The notes beneath the pieces were generated by a model that searched no databases, was not told the DNA's origin, and was given only the letters and a program-made list of their open reading frames with translations. A stretch of DNA of 37,203 nucleotides from a virus: IMG/VR virus record IMGVR_UViG_3300028800_000050, positions 1-37,203 of that record. The stretch is one strand, 5' to 3'. Position 1 is the first letter of the stretch; each line of letters starts with the position of its first letter. This document shows positions 7,703 to 14,867 of the stretch, in pieces. The translations under genes were made by a program, and so were the position numbers.

Positions 7703-8551
7703 TTAAAAGACTTTATTTCGAGCAGAGTTGATCATTTCATGATATAACGCTTTGCGCTCGTCTTCCGAAGAAATAGCGTTTCCCATAAAGTTGCCGGCAC
7801 GTTGTATTGGTGTTTCACCTGCTTGAGGAGCTACGGTTGATGCTGACCTTGGCTTGTTGCGATTTGGGTTTGATTGTTGAGCATATGAAGCTGTATTCTT
7901 ACTCGATCTTTGAGCAATACCTTTGGCGATGATGAGCTCATAAGCCGCAGCGCCAACAGAATAAACATCAGATGAAGAAATGACGCTATTATACAAATGA
8001 GGATAATTTTGTTCCAATTGTTGTATGTTTTCATTGGTAACTACCTCTTTGATATCTGGATAATCCTGTATTAAGCGGGCTTCAGCAGAAGCTACCGATG
8101 CCTGACGTTTGGCTGCTTCGGTATCTTTGGCCTGCCGGGCTATTTGCTCTTTTAGCTCCTGCATTTCTCGATGTAGTTGCTTTTCAGAATCAGAGCGATA
8201 ATCTTCCTCAGCTTCCATTGTTTTTTGTTGTTTTAAAGCTTGTTCACGGTAAAAATCACGCTCGCGCGCAAGCGCTTCGGCTTCAAGTTTCATTTGTTTG
8301 GCTTCTTCGACTTGTTGTCGTATTGCTCGCCATTGTCTATCTTTTGGTTCATTTACCTGTTGGGCTTTTTCAATAATGGGCTCATGGCTTGCTTCTTGAA
8401 TTGAATCTTCCGATTCTTTTTGAACAAGATTCTGATCCGGTTGCATTTCAACCTCTACTTCGGTTTGAAGTGAGGGATGAATGTCATAATTTTTTTGGGG
8501 TTGCTGGGTCATTACTTCTCGAGCTAACTCAGGATGAAGTTGGTCTTCCAT
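7703..8551 (-). CDS. Probable capsid scaffolding protein, 282 aa
   Basis: The gene lies immediately upstream of the major capsid gene. Residues about 75-150 form a long charged coiled coil (VEEAKQMKLEAEALARERDFYREQALKQQ and onward), followed by a helical segment ending EARLIQDYPDI and a basic, low-complexity tail (NPNRNKPRSAS) ending in a helix (EERKAL-like). Acidic N-terminus, coiled coil, basic C-terminus and position are the usual signature of scaffolds. The ATG at 8551 has AAGGA eight bases upstream, inside the preceding gene; a GTG one codon earlier is also possible. The overlap with the 8529-9041 gene points to coupled translation. Confidence 0.8.
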   Translation of the reverse strand: MEDQLHPELAREVMTQQPQKNYDIHPSLQTEVEVEMQPDQNLVQKESEDSIQEASHEPIIEKAQQVNEPKDRQWRAIRQQVEEAKQMKLEAEALARERDFYREQALKQQKTMEAEEDYRSDSEKQLHREMQELKEQIARQAKDTEAAKRQASVASAEARLIQDYPDIKEVVTNENIQQLEQNYPHLYNSVISSSDVYSVGAAAYELIIAKGIAQRSSKNTASYAQQSNPNRNKPRSASTVAPQAGETPIQRAGNFMGNAISSEDERKALYHEMINSARNKVF

Positions 8552-9041
8552 CACTATCCTTTCTAAAGAATGTTAATTCATAATCATTAACTTCACCATT
8601 AAGCTTCTTGGCTAAGTTAAGTAACGTACCATCCCGGTAATTTAATACATCTTGAGCCGCTTCGCGCTCATCGGGACGTAAGGTAAGTATATTAGTAGTA
8701 TAGTATTCTATTTCCTGCAAAGAAGGCACATGCCATAAGAAAAATATTGCTTCCTTTTTGCGGTCATAATGGAATACCGCGCGATCAGGAAATGGCGTCG
8801 GGCATGTATGCCTGGATTTCATATAAAATTCAGGTACGCCAGGCATCAGCGCGTTCATACGAATACAAACTTCAATAAAAAAATCTTTGTCTGTTTTAAG
8901 CTTATCCTGTTCAACCAATGCAACGAGCTTAGGCATCATATCTTGCCCTATAGCACTGGTAAATTCAAATACATTAGCCTTATCTTGTTGTTTAGATTGC
9001 AGATCGGACCATGTTTTACCGGCAGTTTCCTTTGTGCTCAT
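8529..9041 (-). CDS. Uncharacterised protein upstream of scaffold, 170 aa
   Basis: AAAAGGG precedes the ATG. The protein looks globular and mainly helical, with CIRMNALMPGVPEFYMKSRHTCPTPFPDRAVFHYD and a DEREAAQDVLNYRDGTLLNLAKKL segment near the end. The scaffold start codon and its ribosome binding site lie within its last 23 bases. I do not recognise the family. Because it sits between the portal group and the scaffold, an assembly or head-related role is reasonable, but nothing in the sequence fixes it. Confidence 0.65.
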   Translation of the reverse strand: MSTKETAGKTWSDLQSKQQDKANVFEFTSAIGQDMMPKLVALVEQDKLKTDKDFFIEVCIRMNALMPGVPEFYMKSRHTCPTPFPDRAVFHYDRKKEAIFFLWHVPSLQEIEYYTTNILTLRPDEREAAQDVLNYRDGTLLNLAKKLNGEVNDYELTFFRKDSDGRPTSS

Positions 9042-9128
9042 ACTACCCTTTTATAAAAGAGAGCGGACGCTGAGTCGTCACGCTCCCGTCTTGTTGGTTG
9101 GCTTGTTAAATTGCCCTAAACATGCCAC

Positions 9129-9167
9129 AAAAAAGGACCCCTGACTAGTTATGTATAATCAGGGGCC
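9129..9167 (-). terminator. Rho-independent terminator
   Basis: In leftward reading the stem is GGCCCCTGA paired with TCAGGGGTCC (nine pairs, one G-U) and is followed after one base by six T. It would end transcripts coming from the small genes at 9370-10477, or set the level passed on to the scaffold/capsid genes. Confidence 0.75.
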
Positions 9168-9369
9168 ACGAGAAAGTAGTGAAGCAATTTAAAAATATCG
9201 TAACCAAAAAATAAAGCAATAATCAGGGCCCTTAAAGGAACCATTCCCTCAAGAGCCCTGAGATAGCTAAAAAATAATCTCTACATTTTTTACCGGCCAG
9301 CCGAGGGGGGATATCTGAGAAGCTAGCCGGCATAAATTCATTATAAGCAATATCAATTCAGGAAGAAAT
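9168..9369. other. Gene-free stretch with two further strong hairpins
   Basis: Together with the terminator next to it, this is a 328-bp gap. Hairpin 9223-9261 has an 11-bp stem (TCAGGGCTCTT/AAGGGCCCTGA, leftward) enclosing a smaller GGAA/TTCC stem. Hairpin 9293-9330 has nine pairs (CCGGCTAGC/GCTGGCCGG). GGGCCCTGATTAT of the first and GGCCCCTGATTAT of the neighbouring terminator differ at one base, so they look like a duplication. No Shine-Dalgarno-led gene is seen. Confidence 0.55.
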
Positions 9370-9564
9370 TTACTTCTTCTTTTTCTTAGACTTTAGTGAC
9401 TGACCGCTAATATTTAGGCCAATCGCAATCGCTTGCTTTCTATCTTTTACAATCGGTCCTTTTTTAGAACCGGAATGAAGCTCTCCTTCTTTAAAGAGTT
9501 CCATTTCCTTCTTCATTGCTTCGCGTTTTTTCTTTTTAGGAGCTGACTTTTTCAACTTTGGCAT
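9370..9564 (-). CDS. Lysine-rich small protein, DUF6496-like, 64 aa
   Basis: The core EMELFKEGELHSGSKKGPIVKDRKQAIAIGLN matches the short basic family I know as DUF6496 (FKEGKLHSGSKKGP ... V.NRKQAIAIAL). Both ends are lysine clusters (KKKKRE, KSKKKKK), so nucleic-acid binding or DNA packaging inside the head is plausible; the family has no assigned function. AAAGGT lies before the ATG. Confidence 0.7.
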   Translation of the reverse strand: MPKLKKSAPKKKKREAMKKEMELFKEGELHSGSKKGPIVKDRKQAIAIGLNISGQSLKSKKKKK

Positions 9565-9567
9565 GAT

Positions 9568-9633
9568 TTACCTTTTAATTTTGCTGCACTTACACGGAGA
9601 TTTTTTACATTTTGAACAAGCTGGCATTTTCAT
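9568..9633 (-). CDS. Cysteine-rich micropeptide, 21 aa
   Basis: A tiny reading frame with a good AAGGA five bases before its ATG encodes MKMPACSKCKKSPCKCSKIKR: four cysteines as CxxC and CxC among lysines, like a minimal metal-binding knuckle. Its stop precedes the start of the 64-aa lysine-rich gene by three bases, so the two are tightly coupled. Size makes it uncertain, but the binding site, spacing and composition argue that it is real. Confidence 0.45.
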   Translation of the reverse strand: MKMPACSKCKKSPCKCSKIKR

Positions 9634-9701
9634 TTGTATCCTTGGTAGTTCGGCGCATGAAACGAGGGGATGTTCACATGCGCCGTTAAAAAAAGGTTCA
9701 A
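9634..9701. other. Hairpin between two micro-genes
   Basis: This short gap contains an eight-base perfect stem, GGCGCATG/CATGCGCC, with a 17-base loop. T-rich sequence lies before rather than after it in leftward reading, so it is not a standard terminator; it could protect or process the message. Confidence 0.35.
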
Positions 9702-9860
9702 CTAAAATATTCGAGAACTTGTCGCACTTTGCCGCAGATAAATCTGATCATCGCGCTCTTTTTCTTCTCGAGTCTTCTTGTATAACATATTAGGCGGTAT
9801 ACCCAATAAGGAAAAGGCGATCTTTTTTCCCATATTCTGAGGTCTAACTTGCGTAGGCAT
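9702..9860 (-). CDS. Small basic/charged protein, 52 aa
   Basis: Reading starts MPTQVRPQNMGKKIAFSLLG, then continues with a charged helix (KKTREEKERDDQIYLRQS). The start lies two bases after the stop of the preceding 66-aa gene (GATTGACTATG), which suggests translational re-initiation; there is no strong ribosome binding site of its own. No recognised family. Confidence 0.55.
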   Translation of the reverse strand: MPTQVRPQNMGKKIAFSLLGIPPNMLYKKTREEKERDDQIYLRQSATSSRIF

Positions 9861-9862
9861 AG

Positions 9863-10063
9863 TCAATCTTTCGCTATTTGTGCAGCAGGCGCTGCATCAT
9901 TCGCTGCTGAAACAACGGGCGCCGCACTTGCTGCAGGAATAGTAGACTTAACATTGCAATGCAGCTGAATGAGATTTTCTACCAGTTGAATACAACTTTG
10001 TATATCGCCCGATGCTTGTATCTGTGATGCCAACGACTCAATAAGTTTTAGAATTTCAATCAT
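9863..10063 (-). CDS. Small helical protein with Ala/Pro tail, 66 aa
   Basis: AAAGGA lies seven bases before the ATG. Residues 1-40 form a leucine/isoleucine-rich amphipathic helix pair (MIEILKLIESLASQIQ, CIQLVENLIQLHC) with two cysteines; residues 41-66 are an Ala-Pro-Val-rich flexible tail. It sits among small genes between portal and scaffold. The helical part suggests an oligomer or binding to a larger virion protein. Function not recognised. Confidence 0.58.
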   Translation of the reverse strand: MIEILKLIESLASQIQASGDIQSCIQLVENLIQLHCNVKSTIPAASAAPVVSAANDAAPAAQIAKD

Positions 10064-10126
10064 TGCATTCCTTTCTACCAGTTAATTGTATCGCGCTAAA
10101 TCACTATTTATAAATACAAAATGAAA

Positions 10127-10477
10127 TTAATATTTATGTGGATCGAAGCCTGCACGTCTACGAGCATTATCGTTAGCCAATTGACGATCAATACCTCTAA
10201 TGTTGTCTTCCATTTCCCAATCCATATATGCAGGACATGCTGGATATTCTTTCATCATCACTTCGGTTGGAAGGTTAGCAAACTTATTATAATCATTGCC
10301 AATCATACCCGCTGATTTGTACTCCGCAGTATATTCTGAATCAGGTTGCATCATACGCGTTCTTTTGCCATTCGGAGCGCCATAGGTACGTTCGCCGTTG
10401 GTCTCAGCATCATGAGGACCATATTTAAGAGTCTTTGTTGCAACTCTGTCTGAATCGTAATGTCTTTTCTTTGCCAT
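10127..10477 (-). CDS. Uncharacterised portal-linked protein, 116 aa
   Basis: The start MAKKRHYDSD is chosen for the AAAGGT before it; a longer frame from 10534 adds 19 residues with no ribosome binding site. The N-terminal half is basic and low in hydrophobics (GPHDAETNGERTYGAPNGKR), with a better conserved-looking end: YKSAGMIGNDYNKFANLPTEVMMKEYPACP, then DRQLANDNARRRAGFDPHKY. The NDYNKFANLP...YP pattern is one I associate with small phage structural proteins, but I cannot name the family. It lies just downstream of the portal gene and probably shares its transcript. Confidence 0.62.
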   Translation of the reverse strand: MAKKRHYDSDRVATKTLKYGPHDAETNGERTYGAPNGKRTRMMQPDSEYTAEYKSAGMIGNDYNKFANLPTEVMMKEYPACPAYMDWEMEDNIRGIDRQLANDNARRRAGFDPHKY

Positions 10478-10562
10478 AATCGACCTTTCACTGGAACTGC
10501 GATAGCATATCGCAAGGTTAAATACCTCTACCATAGAGTTATTAATCTACGTATAGCAAACA

Positions 10563-12674
10563 TTATGTAGCTACGCCAACTTGTTGATTTTGTTGGCTGT
10601 TCTGGTCATGCGAACGGGGCGATACAGCGGCTATAGCCTCGGCTTTCTTGTCCTCAGTAACGCCTTTATTAACCTGATCTTGTTGTTGCTGGCGCGCACT
10701 CAATAGGTTTTGAATACCAATTAATTGCTGTAAATGAGATAGATCGACTGTTTCTATCTCTTTCATAGCGCGCACTAATGACAACAGGCCCATATCTTGA
10801 TCCTTAATGGCCTCTGCTCTACGCTCAACCGCTAAGGCCTCATTCTCATCAACTCGTGATGCTCTTTCAATAGCCAAGCCTCTATTTGCTTCTGCGCGAG
10901 CTTCAATATCTTGTTTCTGCGCTTGAAGAAGTTCCATTTGGGGTTGTTGTTGCCGTTGTTGTTCTTGTTTTTGCTTGGCCAGGTTATCCAATATTCTTTT
11001 CTTATTTTGAATATTAGCTACTTCAAGTAGATCTTCTTCACTAAAGTTAATACCTGCTTCATTGCGTAGAGTAATCATCTGGGCTAGTTGCATTTGACGC
11101 TGGGTGGTTGTATTTAATCCTTCTTCGATAGCAACATGATAACGACCAAATGCTTTACTATAGAATTGTTGGGAAGGCTCTTCGTCTTCCAAAATTCGCT
11201 GTATTTTGCCAGGAGTAAAGTTAGTTTGAATCATGTCCATATGCAATTTTGCAAGAAGCGCTTGTGATCTGTCGAGCTGATCAAATACACCTTCAAGGGA
11301 ATTAACCGATGACTTCATACGAATCATAGCCAATATTCCCGGTACATCATCTGATGCCATACCCATAGCTTCTTCTGAAAGACCAGATATATAGTTCATT
11401 TCTTTAGCCAATGTCTCAGATATCTGCAATGTCGTCGGTGGTATTGCGGGTGAATCAATACGCTGGATATCAGACATCTGAGCATTTTGTTTTACAAATA
11501 ACGTTCTTCCCTGACCCGTTAAATAGGCATCATTAGGATTAACTAATGAGTTTTCTTTCATAATAAAGCCACTCGTTAATTGGCTTTCGAGTATATCAAG
11601 CTCTATCACTTTGCGTCGATTGTAACAATATTGCGCGTCCCTTAGACCACGAGTAATACCTTGTATTCTATTAGGGAAATCTACCATTTCAGGATGGAAA
11701 TAGCAGAAAACTGGCACAAAAGGGTACTGATCGGAACCTGAAGGATTTGGTCCAGAATAAATCACCTTACCCTGAATAACGAGTGCCATGTTTACGGTAG
11801 GTATCTCTTGTTTTATAAGCTCAATGCTAGGAGTATTATCAAGAATATAACGAAGTTTTTCTTTATCATTTGATTTCCATTCTATTACTTCACCAGTTTC
11901 ACGATCTGCCAACATGATCTGGGTTCTATAATCACGGTAATAATATTCATCATAGGTAAGTAAATCAGTAATTGCTGGATTATATGTTTCAGGGAGAAAT
12001 TGAAACTTTGCATCCCGGCCATTTACTGATGTATTTGATGTAAGAGACATGATTGTTTCTTCTTGATCTGGACATAAAGAAATACATTCTCGTTTGGTTA
12101 AAAATGATCGACGCCAAATATAATTACAATCTGATAGATCCTGTTTACGGAAGAATGGATCAATGAGGAATTGATTGAAAGCAAGTGCGTCGGTCTTTAT
12201 GTTGCCGGATACGGGGTCTTCTCTAAAATCCATATAGGTATGTAGTAACGTCATACCGGTAATTAATGACCCTAAAAATGCATCCGATATGGTATGAGAT
12301 AAACCATCTTGCTGATTAAGCCATAATAATATCTTGGTGAATTGATCTGCCGTGAGAGCATCGCCATTCTCTATAGGTGTTACCACTGAAGATTTGCGAT
12401 TACGCCGTTGATGTCCATCAACATTCTGTATTATAGGGCGTATGCGATTAAAGTTATATTGTTTGCGTCGACTTTCTGGAATGGATCCGCCGTATGATGA
12501 GGACCAAGCTGATTGGTTTCCTGCATAATATTCTATATCTTGATTGGCTTCATACCAGTAGGTCTGTCCAATAGAGATAGATTGTTCATAGGCGGTCTCC
12601 ATCATGCGAAGCACATTTCTGTGGGTTTCGTCCAAATAGAGTGGCGCCAACTGTGAATAGGGACTCGTTGACAT
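10563..12674 (-). CDS. Portal protein, 703 aa
   Basis: The portal is the dodecameric ring at one capsid vertex through which DNA is packed and leaves. The protein has the length and layout of large P22-like portals: an N-terminal QTYWYEANQDIEYYAGNQSAW, then RKQYNFNRIRPIIQNVDGHQRRNRKSSVV, DPFFRKQDLSDCNYIWRRSFLTK, PFVPVFCYFHPEM and RGLRDAQYCYNRRKVIELDI. The last 130 residues are a Q-rich coiled coil (QKQEQQRQQQPQMELL), likely the barrel region. AAAGGAAG precedes the ATG. Order relative to terminase and scaffold fits. Confidence 0.86.
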   Translation of the reverse strand: MSTSPYSQLAPLYLDETHRNVLRMMETAYEQSISIGQTYWYEANQDIEYYAGNQSAWSSSYGGSIPESRRKQYNFNRIRPIIQNVDGHQRRNRKSSVVTPIENGDALTADQFTKILLWLNQQDGLSHTISDAFLGSLITGMTLLHTYMDFREDPVSGNIKTDALAFNQFLIDPFFRKQDLSDCNYIWRRSFLTKRECISLCPDQEETIMSLTSNTSVNGRDAKFQFLPETYNPAITDLLTYDEYYYRDYRTQIMLADRETGEVIEWKSNDKEKLRYILDNTPSIELIKQEIPTVNMALVIQGKVIYSGPNPSGSDQYPFVPVFCYFHPEMVDFPNRIQGITRGLRDAQYCYNRRKVIELDILESQLTSGFIMKENSLVNPNDAYLTGQGRTLFVKQNAQMSDIQRIDSPAIPPTTLQISETLAKEMNYISGLSEEAMGMASDDVPGILAMIRMKSSVNSLEGVFDQLDRSQALLAKLHMDMIQTNFTPGKIQRILEDEEPSQQFYSKAFGRYHVAIEEGLNTTTQRQMQLAQMITLRNEAGINFSEEDLLEVANIQNKKRILDNLAKQKQEQQRQQQPQMELLQAQKQDIEARAEANRGLAIERASRVDENEALAVERRAEAIKDQDMGLLSLVRAMKEIETVDLSHLQQLIGIQNLLSARQQQQDQVNKGVTEDKKAEAIAAVSPRSHDQNSQQNQQVGVAT

Positions 12675-12706
12675 GTACTCTTCCTTTACAAGATCAGATT
12701 ATTGAT

Positions 12707-12718
12707 ATGACCTCGTAA
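12707..12718. promoter_or_regulatory. Near copy of the TACGACCTCGTAA motif upstream of portal
   Basis: ATGACCTCGTAA differs at one base from ACGACCTCGTAA in the palindrome at 1080-1095. It lies 33 bp before the portal start, in the gap after the 72-aa exported protein gene. Probable regulator site by repetition; function inferred. Confidence 0.35.
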
Positions 12719-12755
12719 GTGTAGAAAGAGATTATCTAGTAAGCAAACTTATAGA

Positions 12756-12974
12756 CTATTTAGTGTTGTCTGATTCATCAAATGGACTGATAACTTCATA
12801 ATAACTTACTTCTTCTTCCAAACTTTCTTCAGCTTCATAATAATCAGTGCGTTGTATAGTCGATTCATTGATACGATCATACTGCGAATAAATGATAACT
12901 CTGCGGTCATTGTCCAGAGAATTAGTAATAACTTGATGAGTCAAAATCAAGAAAAGAAGAACTAAACATGACAT
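12756..12974 (-). CDS. Small exported acidic protein, 72 aa
   Basis: AAGGATAATTT precedes the ATG. The first 15-18 residues (MSCLVLLFLILTHQV) are a short hydrophobic export signal with a cysteine at position 3; the mature part is strongly acidic and tyrosine-rich (DYYEAEESLEEEVSYYEV). The 5' end and leader of this gene are repeated twice upstream in 93-bp units, each copy giving a 26-aa peptide with the same signal. Secreted or periplasmic role; family not recognised. It may belong to a lysis or superinfection-exclusion group with the genes at 13245-14280. Confidence 0.55.
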   Translation of the reverse strand: MSCLVLLFLILTHQVITNSLDNDRRVIIYSQYDRINESTIQRTDYYEAEESLEEEVSYYEVISPFDESDNTK

Positions 12975-13171
12975 AAATTATCCTTATTACCATCCATAAA
13001 ATAGTATCTGAGGTATACATTTAACTTGATGAGTCAAAATCAAGAAAAGAAGAACTAAACATGACATAAATTATCCTTATTACCATCCATAAAATAATAT
13101 CTGAGGTATACATTTAACTTGATGAGTCAAAATCAAGAAAAGAAGAATTAAACATGACATAAATTATCCTT
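12930..13171. repeat. 93-bp tandem repeat, 2.6 copies
   Basis: Units start at 12930, 13023 and 13116; the last is cut at about 13171. Each unit combines the 5' end of the 72-aa gene (with its AAGGATAATTTATG) and a 36-nt piece identical to the 3' end of the 13245-13466 gene (13255-13290). The repeats therefore arose by unequal exchange across that gene border. Copies 2 and 3 encode 26-aa frames (12987-13067, 13080-13160) that begin with the same signal-like MSCL(V/I)LLFLILTHQV and end in CIPQILFYGW. Units differ by only two or three bases, so the expansion is recent. Confidence 0.9.
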
Positions 13172-13206
13172 AAAGAAAGGCCCCGGCCATGATGAGCAAC
13201 CGGGGC
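13172..13206 (-). terminator. Terminator after the 73-aa membrane protein gene
   Basis: Leftward reading gives GCCCCGG, a 13-base loop, CCGGGGC and then CTTTCTTTA. Strong seven-pair G+C stem with a T-rich tail. It separates the 13245-13466 gene from the tandem repeats. Confidence 0.72.
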
Positions 13207-13244
13207 TAATAATAGTGTGCGTAGCAACAATAATTATAAAGAGT

Positions 13245-13466
13245 CTAGAACATTTTACCATCCATAAAATAGTATCTGAGGTATACATTTGTGATGAAAA
13301 ATAACAAAACCCCACATACTATTTCAAGAGGACGGTTAATCATTGATAGATCTATGCGATAATCACATACATATACCGCTATAACGTGCCATAACGTTAG
13401 ATAAAATAACGTAGTACTGAATGATATAAATGTATGGTAAACCGCTTTGTATAATTGCTTATTCAT
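13245..13466 (-). CDS. Small membrane protein, two TM segments, holin-like, 73 aa
   Basis: Two hydrophobic stretches are clear: about residues 11-32 (FISFSTTLFYLTLWHVIAVYV) and 47-62 (LEIVCGVLLFFITNVYL), separated by a short polar loop with DYRIDLS. Size, two membrane spans and a charged tail are compatible with a class II holin, but there is no endolysin beside it, so the call is tentative. The ribosome binding site is weak (GAGCG). Its last 11 codons reappear in the 93-bp repeats downstream. Confidence 0.5.
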   Translation of the reverse strand: MNKQLYKAVYHTFISFSTTLFYLTLWHVIAVYVCDYRIDLSMINRPLEIVCGVLLFFITNVYLRYYFMDGKMF

Positions 13467-13480
13467 GACGCTCTAAATTA

Positions 13481-14047
13481 TTATAATGGACCAGTAGCAA
13501 CGCCACCAGCAATCCCACCAGCAATAGCGCCAGCTAAACTTGCAGCTTCAATTGCGGGACCAAAAGTACTCTCCAAAGCAATTATAGTCATAGGTGCCAA
13601 GGGACCAGTTAGCCCACCAATAATATAGATCGCACCATGCCCAGCGACACTTACCGCTATTTTCCCAACGAATGCACCAATCGTAGCGCCAATAGGGCCC
13701 TGATTTCTCTTAGTCGTACTAAAATAGCGCTTCTGAGTATCAGACATTTTGAATTTTGTGTTTTTATCGAAGCCTTTGTATTGAGAGGTAACTATTTTAG
13801 CCAGTTGCTTAGATTCTGATGTTTCATTACCTTCCAAAGTAGAATCTTTCTCATTTGAAGAAACAAATTTAGAAAGAGTGTTATTCTTAATCGTCTTGAA
13901 ATTCATGCCATTATAAACAGCATGCTTAATACCATTTTTATTGATGAAGGCTTTATGAATTATACCTTTTCCCTTCATTGCATCTGATGAGTTTGCTGAA
14001 AATAATAGAATTGCCGACAATAGAGCTATTGTTGTTTTATTAATCAT
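13481..14047 (-). CDS. Exported protein with C-terminal glycine-zipper membrane domain, 188 aa
   Basis: Residues 1-23 are a signal peptide (KTTIALLSAILLFSANSSDA). The middle is basic and polar. The last 75 residues are hydrophobic and small-residue rich with GxxxG-type spacing (GPIGATIGAFVGKIAVSVAGHGAIYIIGG, then LAGAIAGGIAGGVATG), like glycine-zipper membrane-inserting segments. AAGGATCAT precedes the ATG; this leader (GATTATCTAAGGATCAT) is nearly identical to that of the 14077-14280 gene. A membrane-disrupting or envelope-modifying role is possible. No known enzyme motif. Confidence 0.58.
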   Translation of the reverse strand: MINKTTIALLSAILLFSANSSDAMKGKGIIHKAFINKNGIKHAVYNGMNFKTIKNNTLSKFVSSNEKDSTLEGNETSESKQLAKIVTSQYKGFDKNTKFKMSDTQKRYFSTTKRNQGPIGATIGAFVGKIAVSVAGHGAIYIIGGLTGPLAPMTIIALESTFGPAIEAASLAGAIAGGIAGGVATGPL

Positions 14048-14076
14048 TATGATCCTTAGATAATCAATTGAATGTT

Positions 14077-14280
14077 TTAATTATTTGTTTTTTCTTGGAC
14101 AAGGTTACGAAGATCTTTTTTTTCTAGATTTTGACAATCTTTCTCGACAGACTTCAAATCTTTCTTATTTTTAATTGTTTGCTCAGACAAATTCTTTAGT
14201 TGAATAGTCTTGATCTTCAAATTGATATTTTGATTCAAAACCACGCTTGCTATGGTAAACATAAGAGCGAATGTAAACAT
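14077..14280 (-). CDS. Membrane-anchored coiled-coil protein, spanin-like, 67 aa
   Basis: Residues 2-15 are a hydrophobic N-terminal anchor (FTFALMFTIASVVL); residues 20-60 form a charged coiled coil (KTIQLKNLSEQTIKNKKDLKSVEKDCQNLEKKDL). Anchor plus periplasmic coil is the plan of inner-membrane spanins, though those are usually longer. AAGGATCATT precedes the ATG. With the holin-like and zipper proteins it makes a candidate lysis group; direct evidence is lacking. Confidence 0.5.
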   Translation of the reverse strand: MFTFALMFTIASVVLNQNINLKIKTIQLKNLSEQTIKNKKDLKSVEKDCQNLEKKDLRNLVQEKTNN

Positions 14281-14442
14281 AATGATCCTTAGATAATCAT
14301 TTAAATAGAGTAAATTATTTCCTCAGTGCTCATTTCTATACTCCTCTATTTAGATATGTCTATAGGCATCCCCCCGCTATAAAGTTAATGTTGCTTATTA
14401 ACTTTAACATAGCATAGCGAGATTCATTTATCAACATTTTGA

Positions 14443-14523
14443 TTAATGATACATCTTTCTAAACATAGTAAATATTGCGAGCAATATTACTATCATTGCC
14501 GCAATATATTCTTTCATAAACAT
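14443..14523 (-). CDS. Single-TM micropeptide, 24-26 aa
   Basis: The frame from ATG 14517 (or 14523) encodes KEYIAAMIVILLAIFTMFRKMYH: one hydrophobic span flanked by charges. The ribosome binding site is weak (AAAGATCC, distant), so expression may depend on the upstream gene ending at 14541. The rest of the 14281-14540 gap holds an eight-pair hairpin (AAAGTTAA/TTAACTTT near 14381-14405) and no other gene. Confidence 0.35.
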   Translation of the reverse strand: MFMKEYIAAMIVILLAIFTMFRKMYH

Positions 14524-14540
14524 TGATTACAATCGGATCT

Positions 14541-14867
14541 TTAATTTTTAATTTCATCTTTTTTACATCCATCGCATGAGCATGGCTTTAACAATACGCT
14601 TTCATGATTCTTTTTAACCCACTCACGCATAATATCATAGCCGGGATGGGTTTTCTCGACCATATCCCATGCAGGAAAAACACAAACGATATGATCAAAT
14701 ATACGTTGGTCATTTTCCTCTTCTGCTTCTTTAGTACGAATAATCATAGCCCCTGCTTCGGTTCGCTGGATATATTCAGTTGCTAGTTTAAAAGCTATAA
14801 AAGAAGTCATATGAAGAAGTTTTCGCTCTAGTTCTTCACGGGTATAAGTTGATAATATTTGTGTCAT
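14541..14867 (-). CDS. Uncharacterised small protein with C-terminal cysteine cluster, 108 aa
   Basis: AAGGATAGAAA precedes the ATG, which overlaps the previous stop (AATGA), so translation is coupled. The protein is helical and charged, with a C-terminal KPCSCDGCKK (CxCxxC) that could bind a metal. Family not recognised. It belongs to a run of three overlapping small genes just downstream of the large terminase. Confidence 0.6.
   Translation of the reverse strand: MTQILSTYTREELERKLLHMTSFIAFKLATEYIQRTEAGAMIIRTKEAEEENDQRIFDHIVCVFPAWDMVEKTHPGYDIMREWVKKNHESVLLKPCSCDGCKKDEIKN

Noticed and set aside
7523-7747. Rightward 74-aa frame in the capsid leader
   Set aside because: No ribosome binding site; it runs through the hairpin and into the scaffold gene's end on the other strand.
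9232-9333. Leftward 33-aa frame in the hairpin cluster
   Set aside because: No ribosome binding site and it consists largely of hairpin arms.
9563-9793. Rightward 76-aa frame
   Set aside because: Opposite to two well-placed leftward micro-genes; atypical composition and no binding site.
12930-13171. CRISPR array
   Set aside because: Units are contiguous 93-bp tandem repeats without spacers; they carry gene ends.
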